A DNA stretch of 33,011 nucleotides from a virus, in IMG/VR virus record IMGVR_UViG_3300032516_000100, positions 1 through 33,011 of that record; one strand, 5' to 3'. The notes beneath the pieces are model-generated. The model did not search any database. It saw only the letters and a program-made list of their open reading frames with translations, and had not been told where the DNA came from. The position numbers and the translations under genes were made by a program. Shown here in pieces: positions 22,029 through 31,145 of the stretch (position 1 is its first letter; the number at the start of each line of letters is the position of its first letter).

Positions 22029-23606
22029 TTAGGTATTGACGCTGCGGGCCATCTCATTCCAGCCCGTGCCGTCACAAATAAGGGTCATCGTGTCGTTGGC
22101 TGTGGTGATGTAGTTTGCGCCCATCTTCAGCGTAGCCGACGCTGAGACAGTCAAAGCTCCAGCAAAGCGCAGAACAATGATGCGCCCTGCCTGGTTAGTT
22201 CGACTGATCGAAGAAAAACTCGTTGTGCCAAGAACATCAAACAGCACGCCCTCATCATTGACCGGTAGAGGGTTGGCTGAGTTGGCTGAACGCGGCGCAA
22301 AATCACTCATGTTCGCGTTGATAACAATCAACGCAGAGGTGGCGGCGTTATCGATCTGGCTATTGATAGCCCAATTCTTGAATGTGTTTCCGACCACAGT
22401 AACGTTCTTCGCCGAGGTGCCGATCTTCACCCCGGTCGCAACCGATCCCGTTCCGCGCAATACGTTGCCGGTGACCGTAATCTGCTCGCCACCCTCGATG
22501 GCGATCGGGATACCAAACCCGGACCCCGTGTAATCGAACACGTTGCCGGAAATACTCCCCCGACCCTGTATTCCCGTGCCCAGATTGACCGATATTCCAG
22601 AGGCGGTCGAATTCTTGGTACTAGTGACGACGCAATTGGAGATCACGAAGTCACTTAGGTCATTTGCGCCCGTGCCTTCGACGTACACCCCATATGATGA
22701 AAACCCGTCAATCGAGCACGCATTGATCAGCAGCCCCTTCGATGTCGTCACCGCAGCATTCAGGGTCGCGTTGATGCAGTACGCGCCATTGACGAATCGG
22801 CAATTGACGATGCGTAGCCCGCCGAGGGTCTCGGCCTTGATGTGCGTCGCCGGGGCTGAAGCGGTAGAGAAGAAGCAGCCCGCAATGCTGGTTCCACCGA
22901 TGGTCGCGTCGAGCGTGTTGCCCGTGCGAACGCTGATCGAAACCGCGTTGAGAATGACGCAGTTGCTGATGTTGCAACGGGCTGCACGAGGGTAGGCATC
23001 AATACCAATAAAGGCACCTTGAATACAAACCGTATCCACAAATCCATACAAACTGGTAGCCGCGGCACTTGTGCCATTGAACAGAATAGCCGCGCCCGCT
23101 GTGGCAGTAGCCACAGGTCGCAAGACCATGTTGCAGACACCACCGCCTAGATCGGTAACAAACGAAAAGCAGGTCGCATTTGTGGGGTAGATGATGGACG
23201 TACCATCATCATTAGTCGTCGCGCCACTGCCTGAACCTGCACCAAGTAGTGTGATAGCATTGGCCGCGATATTAATCGTGGTAGTGATTCTGTAATTCCC
23301 TGCGGGGAAATACACCGTGCCACCATTGAGCACACTACCAACATAACTAACCGCAGCTTGAATAGCCGCCGCATCGTCCGCAACACCATCACCTACTGCA
23401 CCAAAATCCTTGACGCTTACGGTATCGGCCATCTTCCCGTAGGCTGTACGCAACGTCGATCCAGCAAATGGATACTTAAATGGTGCGTCCGCCGTCGTGC
23501 CTTGGGCGGTCACACCGTTCTGCACCATCGGCAGTACTTCTGCCCCGGTCAGGGGGAGAATCACCGGAGGGAGCGCGGTGATGGGAATGGGTACGGGATC
23601 AGCCAT
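22029..23606 (-). CDS. Tailspike with pectate-lyase-type beta helix, 525 aa
   Basis: After an N-terminal anchor-like region (ALPPVILPLTGAEVLPMVQNG, 11-31) comes the pectate-lyase superfamily signature DTVSVKDFGAVGDGVADDAA (61-80), AIQAAVSYVG and GGTVYFPAGNYRI. A long parallel beta-helix pattern follows (ISNCVILNAVSI, VVTSTKNSTASG, VTGNVLRGTGSVATG, VVGNTFKNWAINSQ). The C-terminal end GRIIVLRFAGALTV...NDTMTLICDGTGWNEMAR is a frequent capping module of phage spikes. It probably binds or cuts a surface polysaccharide. Its place between the portal side and the scaffold is unusual for a spike and marks a receptor-binding cassette. Confidence 0.82.
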   Translation of the reverse strand: MADPVPIPITALPPVILPLTGAEVLPMVQNGVTAQGTTADAPFKYPFAGSTLRTAYGKMADTVSVKDFGAVGDGVADDAAAIQAAVSYVGSVLNGGTVYFPAGNYRITTTINIAANAITLLGAGSGSGATTNDDGTSIIYPTNATCFSFVTDLGGGVCNMVLRPVATATAGAAILFNGTSAAATSLYGFVDTVCIQGAFIGIDAYPRAARCNISNCVILNAVSISVRTGNTLDATIGGTSIAGCFFSTASAPATHIKAETLGGLRIVNCRFVNGAYCINATLNAAVTTSKGLLINACSIDGFSSYGVYVEGTGANDLSDFVISNCVVTSTKNSTASGISVNLGTGIQGRGSISGNVFDYTGSGFGIPIAIEGGEQITVTGNVLRGTGSVATGVKIGTSAKNVTVVGNTFKNWAINSQIDNAATSALIVINANMSDFAPRSANSANPLPVNDEGVLFDVLGTTSFSSISRTNQAGRIIVLRFAGALTVSASATLKMGANYITTANDTMTLICDGTGWNEMARSVNT

Positions 23607-23607
23607 G

Positions 23608-23913
23608 TCAGGCTCCAGGCAAAGGCCAACCGGCGTAAGTGTGCGGATACACGCCCGGCGCGAAGGTGTTGATGTATGGAATGATGGTGCCTTGATCGGT
23701 CATCCAGGCCCAATACAGAATCTCGTTCATCGGTGGGGTGTCCGCACCCGGCTCGAGAATGGCGTCGTAATACTGCGCCCCTGGGGGCGGTGTCTCGCCC
23801 GGCAGGTAATTCGACACCGTTGGCCCGGTAACAACCACGATGCCCGCAATCCCAGGCACCGCGGAGTAGGCGCGGTTGTTGGTGACTTGCACGATGAGGC
23901 GTTTGCCGATCAT
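23608..23913 (-). CDS. Small structural protein, 101 aa
   Basis: The start at 23913 (MIGKRLIVQVTNNRAYSAVPG) overlaps the stop of the large fibre gene by four bases (ATGA); a longer frame to 23961 would lie inside that gene. The product is Pro/Gly/Tyr-rich (YLPGETPPPGAQYYDAIL, YWAWMTDQGTIIPYINTFAPG) and has no recognisable family. Tight coupling to the fibre suggests a cofactor or tip protein of the same receptor-binding unit. Confidence 0.55.
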   Translation of the reverse strand: MIGKRLIVQVTNNRAYSAVPGIAGIVVVTGPTVSNYLPGETPPPGAQYYDAILEPGADTPPMNEILYWAWMTDQGTIIPYINTFAPGVYPHTYAGWPLPGA

Positions 23914-26132
23914 GGCGTTGTCACCGTGATGAGTTGGGCGTCGGACAGCGCGACGTTCCACAGCTTGATGTCACGCAGGCACAGTTGCTCCCGCGCCGGG
24001 GTGTTGCCGATGATCATGGCCGTGGCCGTAAGCAGCGAACCTGCGAACGCACCCGTGGTCACTGCACCACCGTTGGCGCAAGCCTTGGTGCTGCCGCCCC
24101 AACTGGTGCTCATCTTGCCCGGCACGCCGTAGGTCAGAGCACCGCCGACGGGTGTGTTGGTGCCATCGGACACGCTGGCTGCGTTGCCCGTAGTGAGTTG
24201 CGCCGGGTAGCCGCCAGTAGTTGCAGTGATGATCGGCTGCACGACGGCATTGACCGTCGGCCCCATGCTGACCGTGGCGACCGAGCCGCCCTGCGCGTTG
24301 ACGATGTTGCTGACGGGGAAGGTAAGGCTGTCCGCGATCCGCGTCACCACCGCGCTGGTCGTCGGGATGTAGGACGAGGCGAAGGGGGCGGCTTCGAGTT
24401 GAGCGCCCCACACAAAAAATGGGGTACTGGTGACGCTTCCCGAACCGATCAATTGACCAATGCAAAGATCGGTCGGAACTCCGACATATGAAACTCGCGT
24501 CCACGTGGTGCTGTTGATTACCGTATCCGGTCCCCGAGTATCGGTCACACTCCCCTGAGAACCCGAACGCACCGAAGTCGTGCCGCTCTGGGCTTTGGCG
24601 TAGAAGGTTATCGAAACAATCCCGCTTTGCGAAGTGACGTTATTGAATATGACGCCGAAGGGATTACTGCAAGTAATGAGTTTTACTTCTCCGGTTGTCC
24701 CCATGGGACTCACTTCCGCCGGAGCATTCGCCAAAACGGCGTTACTCGTAGGCCACGACGTACCTACTGCAAAAGCTTGCAGATTCGTCCTCTGCCCCTC
24801 GCTCAAGTAGCCGAGCAACGTGGACGCCGGGATGGGCGTGACGCCATCGGCGGCGGTGTTGAAGTACTGCACGCCGTCGACGCCCGCGCCGTTGAACAGC
24901 GGGCCAGCGTTGACGTTGGTGGGGGCGTAGGAGGTGGCGACGGATGCCCCTAAATCCAACTGGGCACCCCAGACTAATAGGTCGAAAATCTGGTCGGTAG
25001 AGTTTCTGGTGATACCATAACTGTTGGTTCCCGACGCAGCAGCTTTTGCATCTTCAAAACGTTGCCACGCCCCCGTAGCAGTGAAGTTGCCCGATACCAC
25101 GTCGCGAACACGCAAGCGAAACGAATCCCCCACTCCCGGAGTCACAGCCTTCACGTAGAGGGAAAAAACTTGTTCTCCTTGACTTACCAAAGTAGCAATA
25201 CTTTGCGACATATCGCTAACGCCAACCGTTGACGTCAAGCGAGTTGCTGTGTTGGTCCCATCAGGAGCAATTCCCGCGTTGGGGGTCTGCGTAATAGACC
25301 CAAAAGCGATACTCCAAGGCCCTCCAGTTATCACCTGCGATTGCAGGCAGTAGTTCGTCCCACCCCGCCGCGCCCCTTGGAACCGCGACTCGCCACTCAC
25401 GCAGTTACGTACGATCCCTTGGTCGTCAACCACCGTCGCCGTGCTCGCACGAGTGAACGTCGCCGGGCCGGTGCCCGTGGTCAGGGCGAGGGAGTTGGTC
25501 AGCGGGGCGAAGAATGTCTCGGCGGGGAAGGCCGCAGCGTTGACCACGACAACACGTGTGGCGGGGGTGGAGGTGCGATCACCCGCGATGTTCTGGGCGA
25601 TGACTTCGTAGGTGTAGGTGCCGTTGGCAAGGCTGTTGTCAGCGTAGTCAAGGATGCCAACACCGGGGGAGGCAATCACCACGCCGTCGCGCTTCACCTG
25701 ATAGTTCGTTGCAGCGCTCGATGTGGACCACGACAGGGCGACATTCGACCCCGTGACCACAGGCACCGCAAAGCTGAACGATCCCGGTTGAGCAAGGACC
25801 GTCACACTCCGCGTAACAGGGGTCGGCGTCTGTATCCCGGTCACGTTGGTCGCGACCACGGCGTAGGTGGTAGCTCCGGCAGGCGGGGCAGAATCGGTCC
25901 AAGTCAGCCCCGTCGGGTTGCCGATGTTCACACCACCACGAGTCACCGCGTAGAAGCTGGCGTTGGCCGAGGCTGTCCAGTTCAGCACGACATCGACCAC
26001 GACCTGCGTGGCCGAGGTGAACGTGAACGCGCCCGGCGCAGGTGGCGGAGCCGGGGGTACGCCTTGCCGCCCGAAACCGGCACTGAGGCCGATCGGGATG
26101 CCAACACGCAGCGGTTGACCAAAGAACGACAC
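23910..26132 (-). CDS. Tail fibre with two fibronectin-III-like domains, 740 aa
   Basis: After MSFFGQPLRVGIPIGLSAGFG and a Pro linker come two fibronectin type III-like domains (about 34-113 and 114-200). Each has the FN3 pattern, e.g. VVLNWTASANASFYAVTRGG...TTYAVVATNVTG and VALSWSTSSAATNYQVKRDG...YTYEVIAQNIAG. The remaining ~540 residues hold repeated beta-sandwich modules of the carbohydrate-binding type: FDLLVWGAQLDLGASVATSY and FFVWGAQLEAAPFASSYIPT, each after a PWSI/TWTRV strand set. A lectin-like C-terminal end follows (REQLCLRDIKLWNVALSDAQL). It is likely an adhesin displayed on the virion. It starts one base after the stop of the 100-residue gene. Confidence 0.75.
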   Translation of the reverse strand: MSFFGQPLRVGIPIGLSAGFGRQGVPPAPPPAPGAFTFTSATQVVVDVVLNWTASANASFYAVTRGGVNIGNPTGLTWTDSAPPAGATTYAVVATNVTGIQTPTPVTRSVTVLAQPGSFSFAVPVVTGSNVALSWSTSSAATNYQVKRDGVVIASPGVGILDYADNSLANGTYTYEVIAQNIAGDRTSTPATRVVVVNAAAFPAETFFAPLTNSLALTTGTGPATFTRASTATVVDDQGIVRNCVSGESRFQGARRGGTNYCLQSQVITGGPWSIAFGSITQTPNAGIAPDGTNTATRLTSTVGVSDMSQSIATLVSQGEQVFSLYVKAVTPGVGDSFRLRVRDVVSGNFTATGAWQRFEDAKAAASGTNSYGITRNSTDQIFDLLVWGAQLDLGASVATSYAPTNVNAGPLFNGAGVDGVQYFNTAADGVTPIPASTLLGYLSEGQRTNLQAFAVGTSWPTSNAVLANAPAEVSPMGTTGEVKLITCSNPFGVIFNNVTSQSGIVSITFYAKAQSGTTSVRSGSQGSVTDTRGPDTVINSTTWTRVSYVGVPTDLCIGQLIGSGSVTSTPFFVWGAQLEAAPFASSYIPTTSAVVTRIADSLTFPVSNIVNAQGGSVATVSMGPTVNAVVQPIITATTGGYPAQLTTGNAASVSDGTNTPVGGALTYGVPGKMSTSWGGSTKACANGGAVTTGAFAGSLLTATAMIIGNTPAREQLCLRDIKLWNVALSDAQLITVTTP

Positions 26133-26133
26133 G

Positions 26134-26436
26134 TTATTCCTTGTTCATCGGCTTTGCGTAGACAATGCCGCCCGCACTGACTTGCAACGCGGAAACGCGC
26201 CACGGTGCGCCCGTGCCCTTCGGCACCGTGATCGGCACCGGCGTGTTTGCCGGGAGCGCGAGCGAGCCGGTCGTGGCGACCGCGCCCTCACCCACGGCGA
26301 TGTAGGCATCGGAGGAACTCCAGACCACGACGCCTTGGGGGCCTGCGGGCCACGCCGTGGTATTTCCGGCGGCTGCGGTGTACGCGGCCAGTTGGGTGGG
26401 GAACTGGGTGTCGCTCAGGGGAGTCAGGAGTTCCAT
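26134..26436 (-). CDS. Small structural protein, 100 aa
   Basis: The 100-residue product (MELLTPLSDTQFPTQLAAYTAAAG...) is beta-rich and non-enzymatic, with WPAGPQGVVVWSSSDAYIAVGEG and LPANTPVPITVPKG. It reads like a small spike or fibre adaptor. It lies between the DUF5856-like gene and the FN3 fibre with minimal spacing, so it probably belongs to the receptor-binding cassette. No family is recognised. Confidence 0.55.
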   Translation of the reverse strand: MELLTPLSDTQFPTQLAAYTAAAGNTTAWPAGPQGVVVWSSSDAYIAVGEGAVATTGSLALPANTPVPITVPKGTGAPWRVSALQVSAGGIVYAKPMNKE

Positions 26437-26443
26437 GCGAACC

Positions 26444-26806
26444 TCACGAGAGGAATTTGAGCTTGTAGAGCGTGGTCAAGTACAGCTCCACGATGTTGTC
26501 GATCAGTTGCTGGATCGAAGATTCCGACTTGTCGCAGACCTCGTACCGGGCCTCCTCCAGATCGGCCAGTTGCGCCTCGAGGAAGTCGACCACGTTGCCC
26601 TGCCGCTTGATGCCCTGGAGCGCGATCGGGCCGATCAGGCCATGCCGACCTTGGTACGCCTCGGCAAACGCGTCCGCGAGGCCGATGATGCTCTCGTAGA
26701 ACGACTCCAGCGCCTTGTGCCGAGCGTAGGAGCGCGTGTTCAGGTGCGCGGAGTGTGTCACGTCGCGGGCGAGGAAGAGCCGGCCAACGAACTCCGCGGC
26801 CTTCAT
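26444..26806 (-). CDS. DUF5856-like protein, 120 aa
   Basis: The sequence MKAAEFVGRLFLARDVTHSAHLN, then TRSYARHKALESFYESIIGL, ADAFAEAYQGRHGLIGPI and NIVELYLTTLYKLKFLS matches the pattern of DUF5856-type phage proteins as I remember them. These are small four-helix proteins with conserved His and Glu residues (H18 and H21, H30, E34 and E48 here) that look like ferritin/Dps-type metal sites. The function is not established. It overlaps the portal stop by four bases (ATGA), so it is coupled to the portal. It separates the packaging genes from the fibre cassette. Confidence 0.7.
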   Translation of the reverse strand: MKAAEFVGRLFLARDVTHSAHLNTRSYARHKALESFYESIIGLADAFAEAYQGRHGLIGPIALQGIKRQGNVVDFLEAQLADLEEARYEVCDKSESSIQQLIDNIVELYLTTLYKLKFLS

Positions 26807-29010
26807 TGCGGCATTCCTGGTTGCGGTTGCAGTGGTTGCTGACCCAAGCCTGGGTCACCACCCATGTCCATCTCGCCGGTTGGACCCTGCGGGGCTGCAC
26901 CCATCGGGGCGCTCTCGGGAAGCACTTCTCCACCACCCCTGTCTGGTATCTGCCCCACAAGGTCGCCGGTCGAAATGGCCGCGTGGATCGTACCCAGCAC
27001 GATCTCGCTGATCTGCTCCGGCGTCATCGCCGCCGCAGTCGCCGTAATCCGCTTGGTTTCGGCATCGAATGCCTTGATGCCGGCCTCGTACTTGTCGATG
27101 TTGACCTTCTGCTGCTCGATCGAGTGCTGCATCGCCTGCAACGCACCGTGAACCTGGTCGAGCTCCTGCGCCATCGCCTGCATTTGCTGCTGCGCCGCGG
27201 CCATTGCCGGGTCATCAACGTCGGCGAGCACTTTCGGGTCCATTCCCCGCTTCAGACGCTCGGCCATCTCCTCGGCGCCCGGCCAATCCATGTTTTTGAC
27301 GAACAAATCGCCGGCAACGGCCCACAGCTGCGGGTTGCCCTGCAGCACCTGGCTCATTGCTTCCTGCGTTTCCTGCCGTTTGGTGACGTAGGAGGGTCCG
27401 GTGATCACGCGAACGTCGTATTTGCCGACACCCGGGTTGTAGATCTTCATCGCCGCGCTGGTTTCGGTCGCCTCGACCTTGTTCACCGCGACGTTCTGCG
27501 CCGGATTGAGCTTCGCCGTGTCCGGTTCGCCGTCCTCGCCCATGATCCGCGCCACACGCTCAGTATCGTAGATTTTCGGGATCAAATCGACCACGATTCG
27601 CGTGATCTGACGCACAAAACGCCCGTAGTTGTCGACGTAGTGGTAGGTGCCGACCGCCGCCTGGTGCTCGCGGGCCAGAATCGCCTTGCCGGTGCGCTCG
27701 TTTGAGGTCTGCCCGAGACTGGCGTTATACTGCCCCGTGGTCGACTTGATGTCATCCGCAGCGCCGAGCTTTGCCTGCAGCAACCCCGAGGAGGCCATCG
27801 GCGGCTGCGCCCGCTGCGGCAACGGCAATACCCCACCCTGACCATCGGTCACCTCGGAATTGACCTCCAAGTACGGCCAGTTCTGGGTGTTCGCCGTCTT
27901 CCACTTGTCCTCGTAGCCCTCGAACTGGCCCGAGTAACCGATGAACGGGGCCTTGGGCGCAAGGGCGAGCATCTCGGCCTCCTGCGACACCCAGTAGTTG
28001 TACATCCGCTGCGCGTCTTTCGCGTTCCTGACGAGCCCGCTGATGTAGAGCCGGCCGTCGATCTCGAACTCATTGCCGACTAGGCGCACCACCGGGATGC
28101 ACTTGCCGGCCCAGTCGCGCTCCTCGAGCACATCGAAGCCGTTGGTCTTCATCCACTTGATCGTGCAGACCTGCAACTCGCGCTTCTTGAGCACCGGCAT
28201 CGCAAGGTCGGCCATCGCCTTCGCCTGCGGCGAGCCTTCGTAGGCGGTGATGTTGCCAGCGTACAGGTTCAGCGTCTTGCGCTCGTACTCGCGGTAGAAG
28301 TACTCAGCGATCCGTATCGTGTCCTGCCCAAGCCACGGCCCGAACGACTCGTCGCCGGTGCCCTGCGACATGATCGTCGACACCGGCGTCGCATCCGGCC
28401 AGTCACGCTCGTACTCGGTCTTGAGCACGTCCTCGGCGATGAAGCAGAACTCCGCATCCGAGCCGCAGGGGTCCTGGATCAGCGGGTCCATGTAGACCGA
28501 GAACGAGTTCCTGATGCGCCCGATCTTGATGTCCTGGTCGAACGAGGTGTCGTCGCAGTACTCGGTGAACACCCGGGCGTAGCCCTCACCGTAGGTCACT
28601 TGGTTGTCGCAGGCGGTGTCGTAGGCCACATCGGCGTTGCTGATGTACTCGACGTAGCGCACGATGCCGTCGAGCACCTGCGCGACCTCGACATCGGCAG
28701 CGTCATCGACCGGGATCACCTTGCCCGCAGGCCGGTTCTGCCGCTGCTCGTTGGTGACTTGGTGGATGTGCTCGGGCAACTTGTTGATGGTCAGGCAGGG
28801 CCGGGCGTTGATGGTCTGCCCTTGCACAGCGCCGCGAGTGGCCAGAACATCTTGTGGCCACTGATACTGGTTGTCCGGTGACGCGGCGGCGAACTTCAGA
28901 TCGTCCAACTCGTCGTCGCGACTGTCCGAGAGCGCGGCCATCGTCGTCTGCAGACGCTGGCGCATCAACTCCATGCGCTTGTCGCCGCCGGGGACTTTAA
29001 CGTCGCTCAT
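26803..29010 (-). CDS. Portal protein, P22 gp1-like
   Basis: The 735-residue protein is close to the 725 of P22 gp1 and has the family pattern: DDLKFAAASPDNQYQWP, RPCLTINKLPEHIHQVTNEQ, RQNRPAGKVIPVDD, ACDNQVTYGEGYARVFTEY and RIRNSFSVYMDP. The C-terminal part has a long barrel-type helix with Gln-rich coiled coil (MAAAQQQMQAMAQELDQVHGALQAMQ) and ends in a Pro/Gln/Gly-rich tail (GDPGLGQQPLQPQPGMPQ). The portal is the dodecameric ring through which DNA is packaged and ejected. It follows the large terminase gene by 12 bases. Confidence 0.88.
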   Translation of the reverse strand: MSDVKVPGGDKRMELMRQRLQTTMAALSDSRDDELDDLKFAAASPDNQYQWPQDVLATRGAVQGQTINARPCLTINKLPEHIHQVTNEQRQNRPAGKVIPVDDAADVEVAQVLDGIVRYVEYISNADVAYDTACDNQVTYGEGYARVFTEYCDDTSFDQDIKIGRIRNSFSVYMDPLIQDPCGSDAEFCFIAEDVLKTEYERDWPDATPVSTIMSQGTGDESFGPWLGQDTIRIAEYFYREYERKTLNLYAGNITAYEGSPQAKAMADLAMPVLKKRELQVCTIKWMKTNGFDVLEERDWAGKCIPVVRLVGNEFEIDGRLYISGLVRNAKDAQRMYNYWVSQEAEMLALAPKAPFIGYSGQFEGYEDKWKTANTQNWPYLEVNSEVTDGQGGVLPLPQRAQPPMASSGLLQAKLGAADDIKSTTGQYNASLGQTSNERTGKAILAREHQAAVGTYHYVDNYGRFVRQITRIVVDLIPKIYDTERVARIMGEDGEPDTAKLNPAQNVAVNKVEATETSAAMKIYNPGVGKYDVRVITGPSYVTKRQETQEAMSQVLQGNPQLWAVAGDLFVKNMDWPGAEEMAERLKRGMDPKVLADVDDPAMAAAQQQMQAMAQELDQVHGALQAMQHSIEQQKVNIDKYEAGIKAFDAETKRITATAAAMTPEQISEIVLGTIHAAISTGDLVGQIPDRGGGEVLPESAPMGAAPQGPTGEMDMGGDPGLGQQPLQPQPGMPQ

Positions 29011-29022
29011 CTGTTCATTTTC

Positions 29023-30558
29023 CTAATGCGACAACCAGCCGGCGGAAGCGGCGCTCCTCTCGGAAGCGTAGACCCTGCGTGGCGTGTTGTCAACGCGCTC
29101 GGTACGGTGGGCCACCGGGAACGCAAAAGTCACCGCGATGGCGTCGGCGGCGTCGGGCGAGGCGATGCCACGGGCCTTCATCTCCTTCTTCCCCTCCAAC
29201 TGGATCGCCCCCGAGCTCGTCGCCTTCTTCTGCGGGCCGATCAGGTCGTCCTTCAGCCGCCGTTCGGCCGGGATGCTCGCGGTCTTGAGCCACGCCTTCA
29301 TCTCGCCCCACATCTCGGCCCGCTTGTTGACGTACATCCGCGGGTTCTTCGGCTTCCAGCCGAAGTTGACCCCTCTGACCTTGTACTTCTGCTCGGTCAG
29401 CCGGTCGAGTATGCCGTAGCCCAGCCCACCCTCGTCGATCACGGTCAGCGTCGGGCGCCACTGCTCGATCGCCTCGATCACGCGGCCCACCGTCTCCATC
29501 GTGTCGTCGCCCTGGTGCCGGGTCAGGCTGATCAAGTCGCGCCCTTGGCGCACCACGATCACGGTCGAGTCGAGTCCACCCCGCGCAGGGTCCACGCCGA
29601 TGACGATGGGTGCGGTGGTGTCGCGCCAGCGCGGCCGCGCCGCTGCCTCGTCGACTAGGTGCGGCGTGATGAACTGGTCGTCACCCTCTTTCGGGAACTC
29701 ACCGTACACCTCAACCCGCGCCTCGAACGAGTCCTCACCGTACTCCGCGATGATCTTCTCGTAGAACGCGGTGTCGGTGCCGTCGACCGTGCGACTGTCA
29801 ATCTGCTCAGTGCTCCAGAAGTCCCGCTTGGCGTGGAAGCACTCGAAGAAGTAGCCGCTGTTACGCCGCGGGTTACTGAACGCGAACCAGAAGCGATCGG
29901 GGATCTTCTCGGTAAAAAACCCGCCGGCCACACTCCAGATCGAGTCCGGGATGCCGCTCGCCTCGTCGAAGATGACCATCATGCCGTCGTGATTGTGGTT
30001 CCCGGCGTAACCGTCCGGGTTCTCCTCGCTCCACAGTTTCCCCTCCGCGGCCCAGTAGCGCGTGCCCTTCTTCAGGTCGCGCTCGACCAACTCGGTCAGC
30101 CACGCCGCGGGCGTCAGCTTGGTGGCGCTGATGTCCCACCAATGAGCGTTGATGATCATCGTGCTCCACTTCGCAAGCTCGCCCCACGTCACCGAGCGTA
30201 GCTGGTTCTCGGTGTTGGCGCTGACGATGACAGAACTGCCGATCCTCGTACTGAGCATCCACAGGATCAGCCACGCCACTAGCGCACTCTTCCCCGGCCC
30301 GCGCCCACTCGCCACCGCCTTCTGCAGCACGGTCATCAGGTCGGGATTCTTGTTCCGAGCGATGTGCGCGGTGACCTCGCGCAGCACCCGGCGCTGCCAC
30401 ACCCGCGGTCCCTTGAAGTGCTCGAGTGGGGTGCCTACCTCGCCCCACGGGAAGGCGAAGAGGACGAAGCTCTCCGGGTCGTCCTTCAACTGCGGCGACC
30501 ACAGCTGCGCCATCAGCGTCTGCTCGTCGGCCGGCGCGGCGGTGGGCTTCTGCGCCAT
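29023..30558 (-). CDS. Terminase large subunit
   Basis: The start at 30558 (MAQKPTAAPADEQ) overlaps the stop of a 22-residue ORF (TGATG); the frame stays open to 30639 through that ORF, which is less likely. The 511-residue protein has an ATPase domain with a Walker A-like VASGRGPGKS (82-91, G-x4-GKS), Walker B MMVIFDEASG (D198, E199) and a coupling region FAFSNPRRNSGYF. The RNase-H-like nuclease follows with IGVDPARGG (D323), TVIDEGGLGYG (D375) and SPDAADAIAV (D469, D472). It cuts and pumps DNA through the portal. The full set of catalytic acidic residues is present. Confidence 0.9.
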   Translation of the reverse strand: MAQKPTAAPADEQTLMAQLWSPQLKDDPESFVLFAFPWGEVGTPLEHFKGPRVWQRRVLREVTAHIARNKNPDLMTVLQKAVASGRGPGKSALVAWLILWMLSTRIGSSVIVSANTENQLRSVTWGELAKWSTMIINAHWWDISATKLTPAAWLTELVERDLKKGTRYWAAEGKLWSEENPDGYAGNHNHDGMMVIFDEASGIPDSIWSVAGGFFTEKIPDRFWFAFSNPRRNSGYFFECFHAKRDFWSTEQIDSRTVDGTDTAFYEKIIAEYGEDSFEARVEVYGEFPKEGDDQFITPHLVDEAAARPRWRDTTAPIVIGVDPARGGLDSTVIVVRQGRDLISLTRHQGDDTMETVGRVIEAIEQWRPTLTVIDEGGLGYGILDRLTEQKYKVRGVNFGWKPKNPRMYVNKRAEMWGEMKAWLKTASIPAERRLKDDLIGPQKKATSSGAIQLEGKKEMKARGIASPDAADAIAVTFAFPVAHRTERVDNTPRRVYASERSAASAGWLSH

Positions 30559-30626
30559 CAGTCGTCCATCAGCAGATAGACCAACAGCGCCGCGCACACG
30601 AGCCCGCCGATGAGTGCGCCGATCAT
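30558..30626 (-). CDS. 22-residue membrane peptide between the terminase genes
   Basis: The ATG (30626-30624) shares one base with the small-terminase stop, and its own stop (30560-30558) shares one base with the large-terminase ATG. Both junctions read TGATG. The peptide is a single hydrophobic helix, IGALIGGLVCAALLVYLL, ending MDD. A frame that precisely bridges both neighbours is unlikely to be accidental, and it may keep ribosomes moving between the two terminase genes. Any membrane role is unknown. Confidence 0.55.
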   Translation of the reverse strand: MIGALIGGLVCAALLVYLLMDD

Positions 30627-31138
30627 CACTCGCTCTCAATCATCTTGGCCTGCTCATGCTCGATCAACCGGCTATTCGCCGCCGCCAGCGCCGCGACGAT
30701 GGATATGTTCTGGTTGATCTCGATCTGCTGGGTGGCCCGATAACGTCGATCGTGCGCCGCCACATACCACTTCACGGTGCCCACTCGCGCCTTATAGCGT
30801 TCGACATCCTCGGGGATGGTGGCCTCATCCATCGCCTCGAAGTCCATCACATCATCAACCAGCGAGTCGCAGCCAATGCGCTTGGCCTCGTAGTACTGCT
30901 TATCGCGCTCCGCGTCGCGGTGAATCCACGCCTTGAAGCGGTCCTCGTCGAGTTTGACCGGGTAGTGCTTCACGAATGACTTGAGGAACCGGCCACGACC
31001 TAGAGCATCAAGCAGCGCGGGGAATGCGATCTCGAATCGTGTACGTTCGAGTTCACGCTCGGAGCGCGTGCTGCGCCGTTGTGACTCGCGCTGTTCGGGC
31101 TGTTCGGGCATCAACCATTCGGGGAGCGTTGCGTCCAT
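30626..31138 (-). CDS. Terminase small subunit (probable)
   Basis: The 170-residue protein has an N-terminal Arg/Glu-rich region, then a helical DNA-binding-like part (EIAFPALLDALGRGRFLKSFV, DRFKAWIHRDAERDKQYYEAKRIG). A C-terminal block follows, VERYKARVGTVKWYVAAHDRRY...QQIEINQNISIVAALAAANSRLI, typical of phage small-terminase proteins (HHD..Y, V.W...H.RY). Small terminases recognise the packaging site and load the large subunit. It is the first gene of the leftward operon and precedes the large-terminase gene. No Shine-Dalgarno sequence is obvious upstream. Confidence 0.72.
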   Translation of the reverse strand: MDATLPEWLMPEQPEQRESQRRSTRSERELERTRFEIAFPALLDALGRGRFLKSFVKHYPVKLDEDRFKAWIHRDAERDKQYYEAKRIGCDSLVDDVMDFEAMDEATIPEDVERYKARVGTVKWYVAAHDRRYRATQQIEINQNISIVAALAAANSRLIEHEQAKMIESE

Positions 31139-31145
31139 AGCGGGT

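Noticed and set aside
14220-26132. Diversity-generating retroelement acting on the tail fibres
   Set aside because: No reverse transcriptase gene, no template/variable repeat pair and no adenine-biased repeat were seen in the window.
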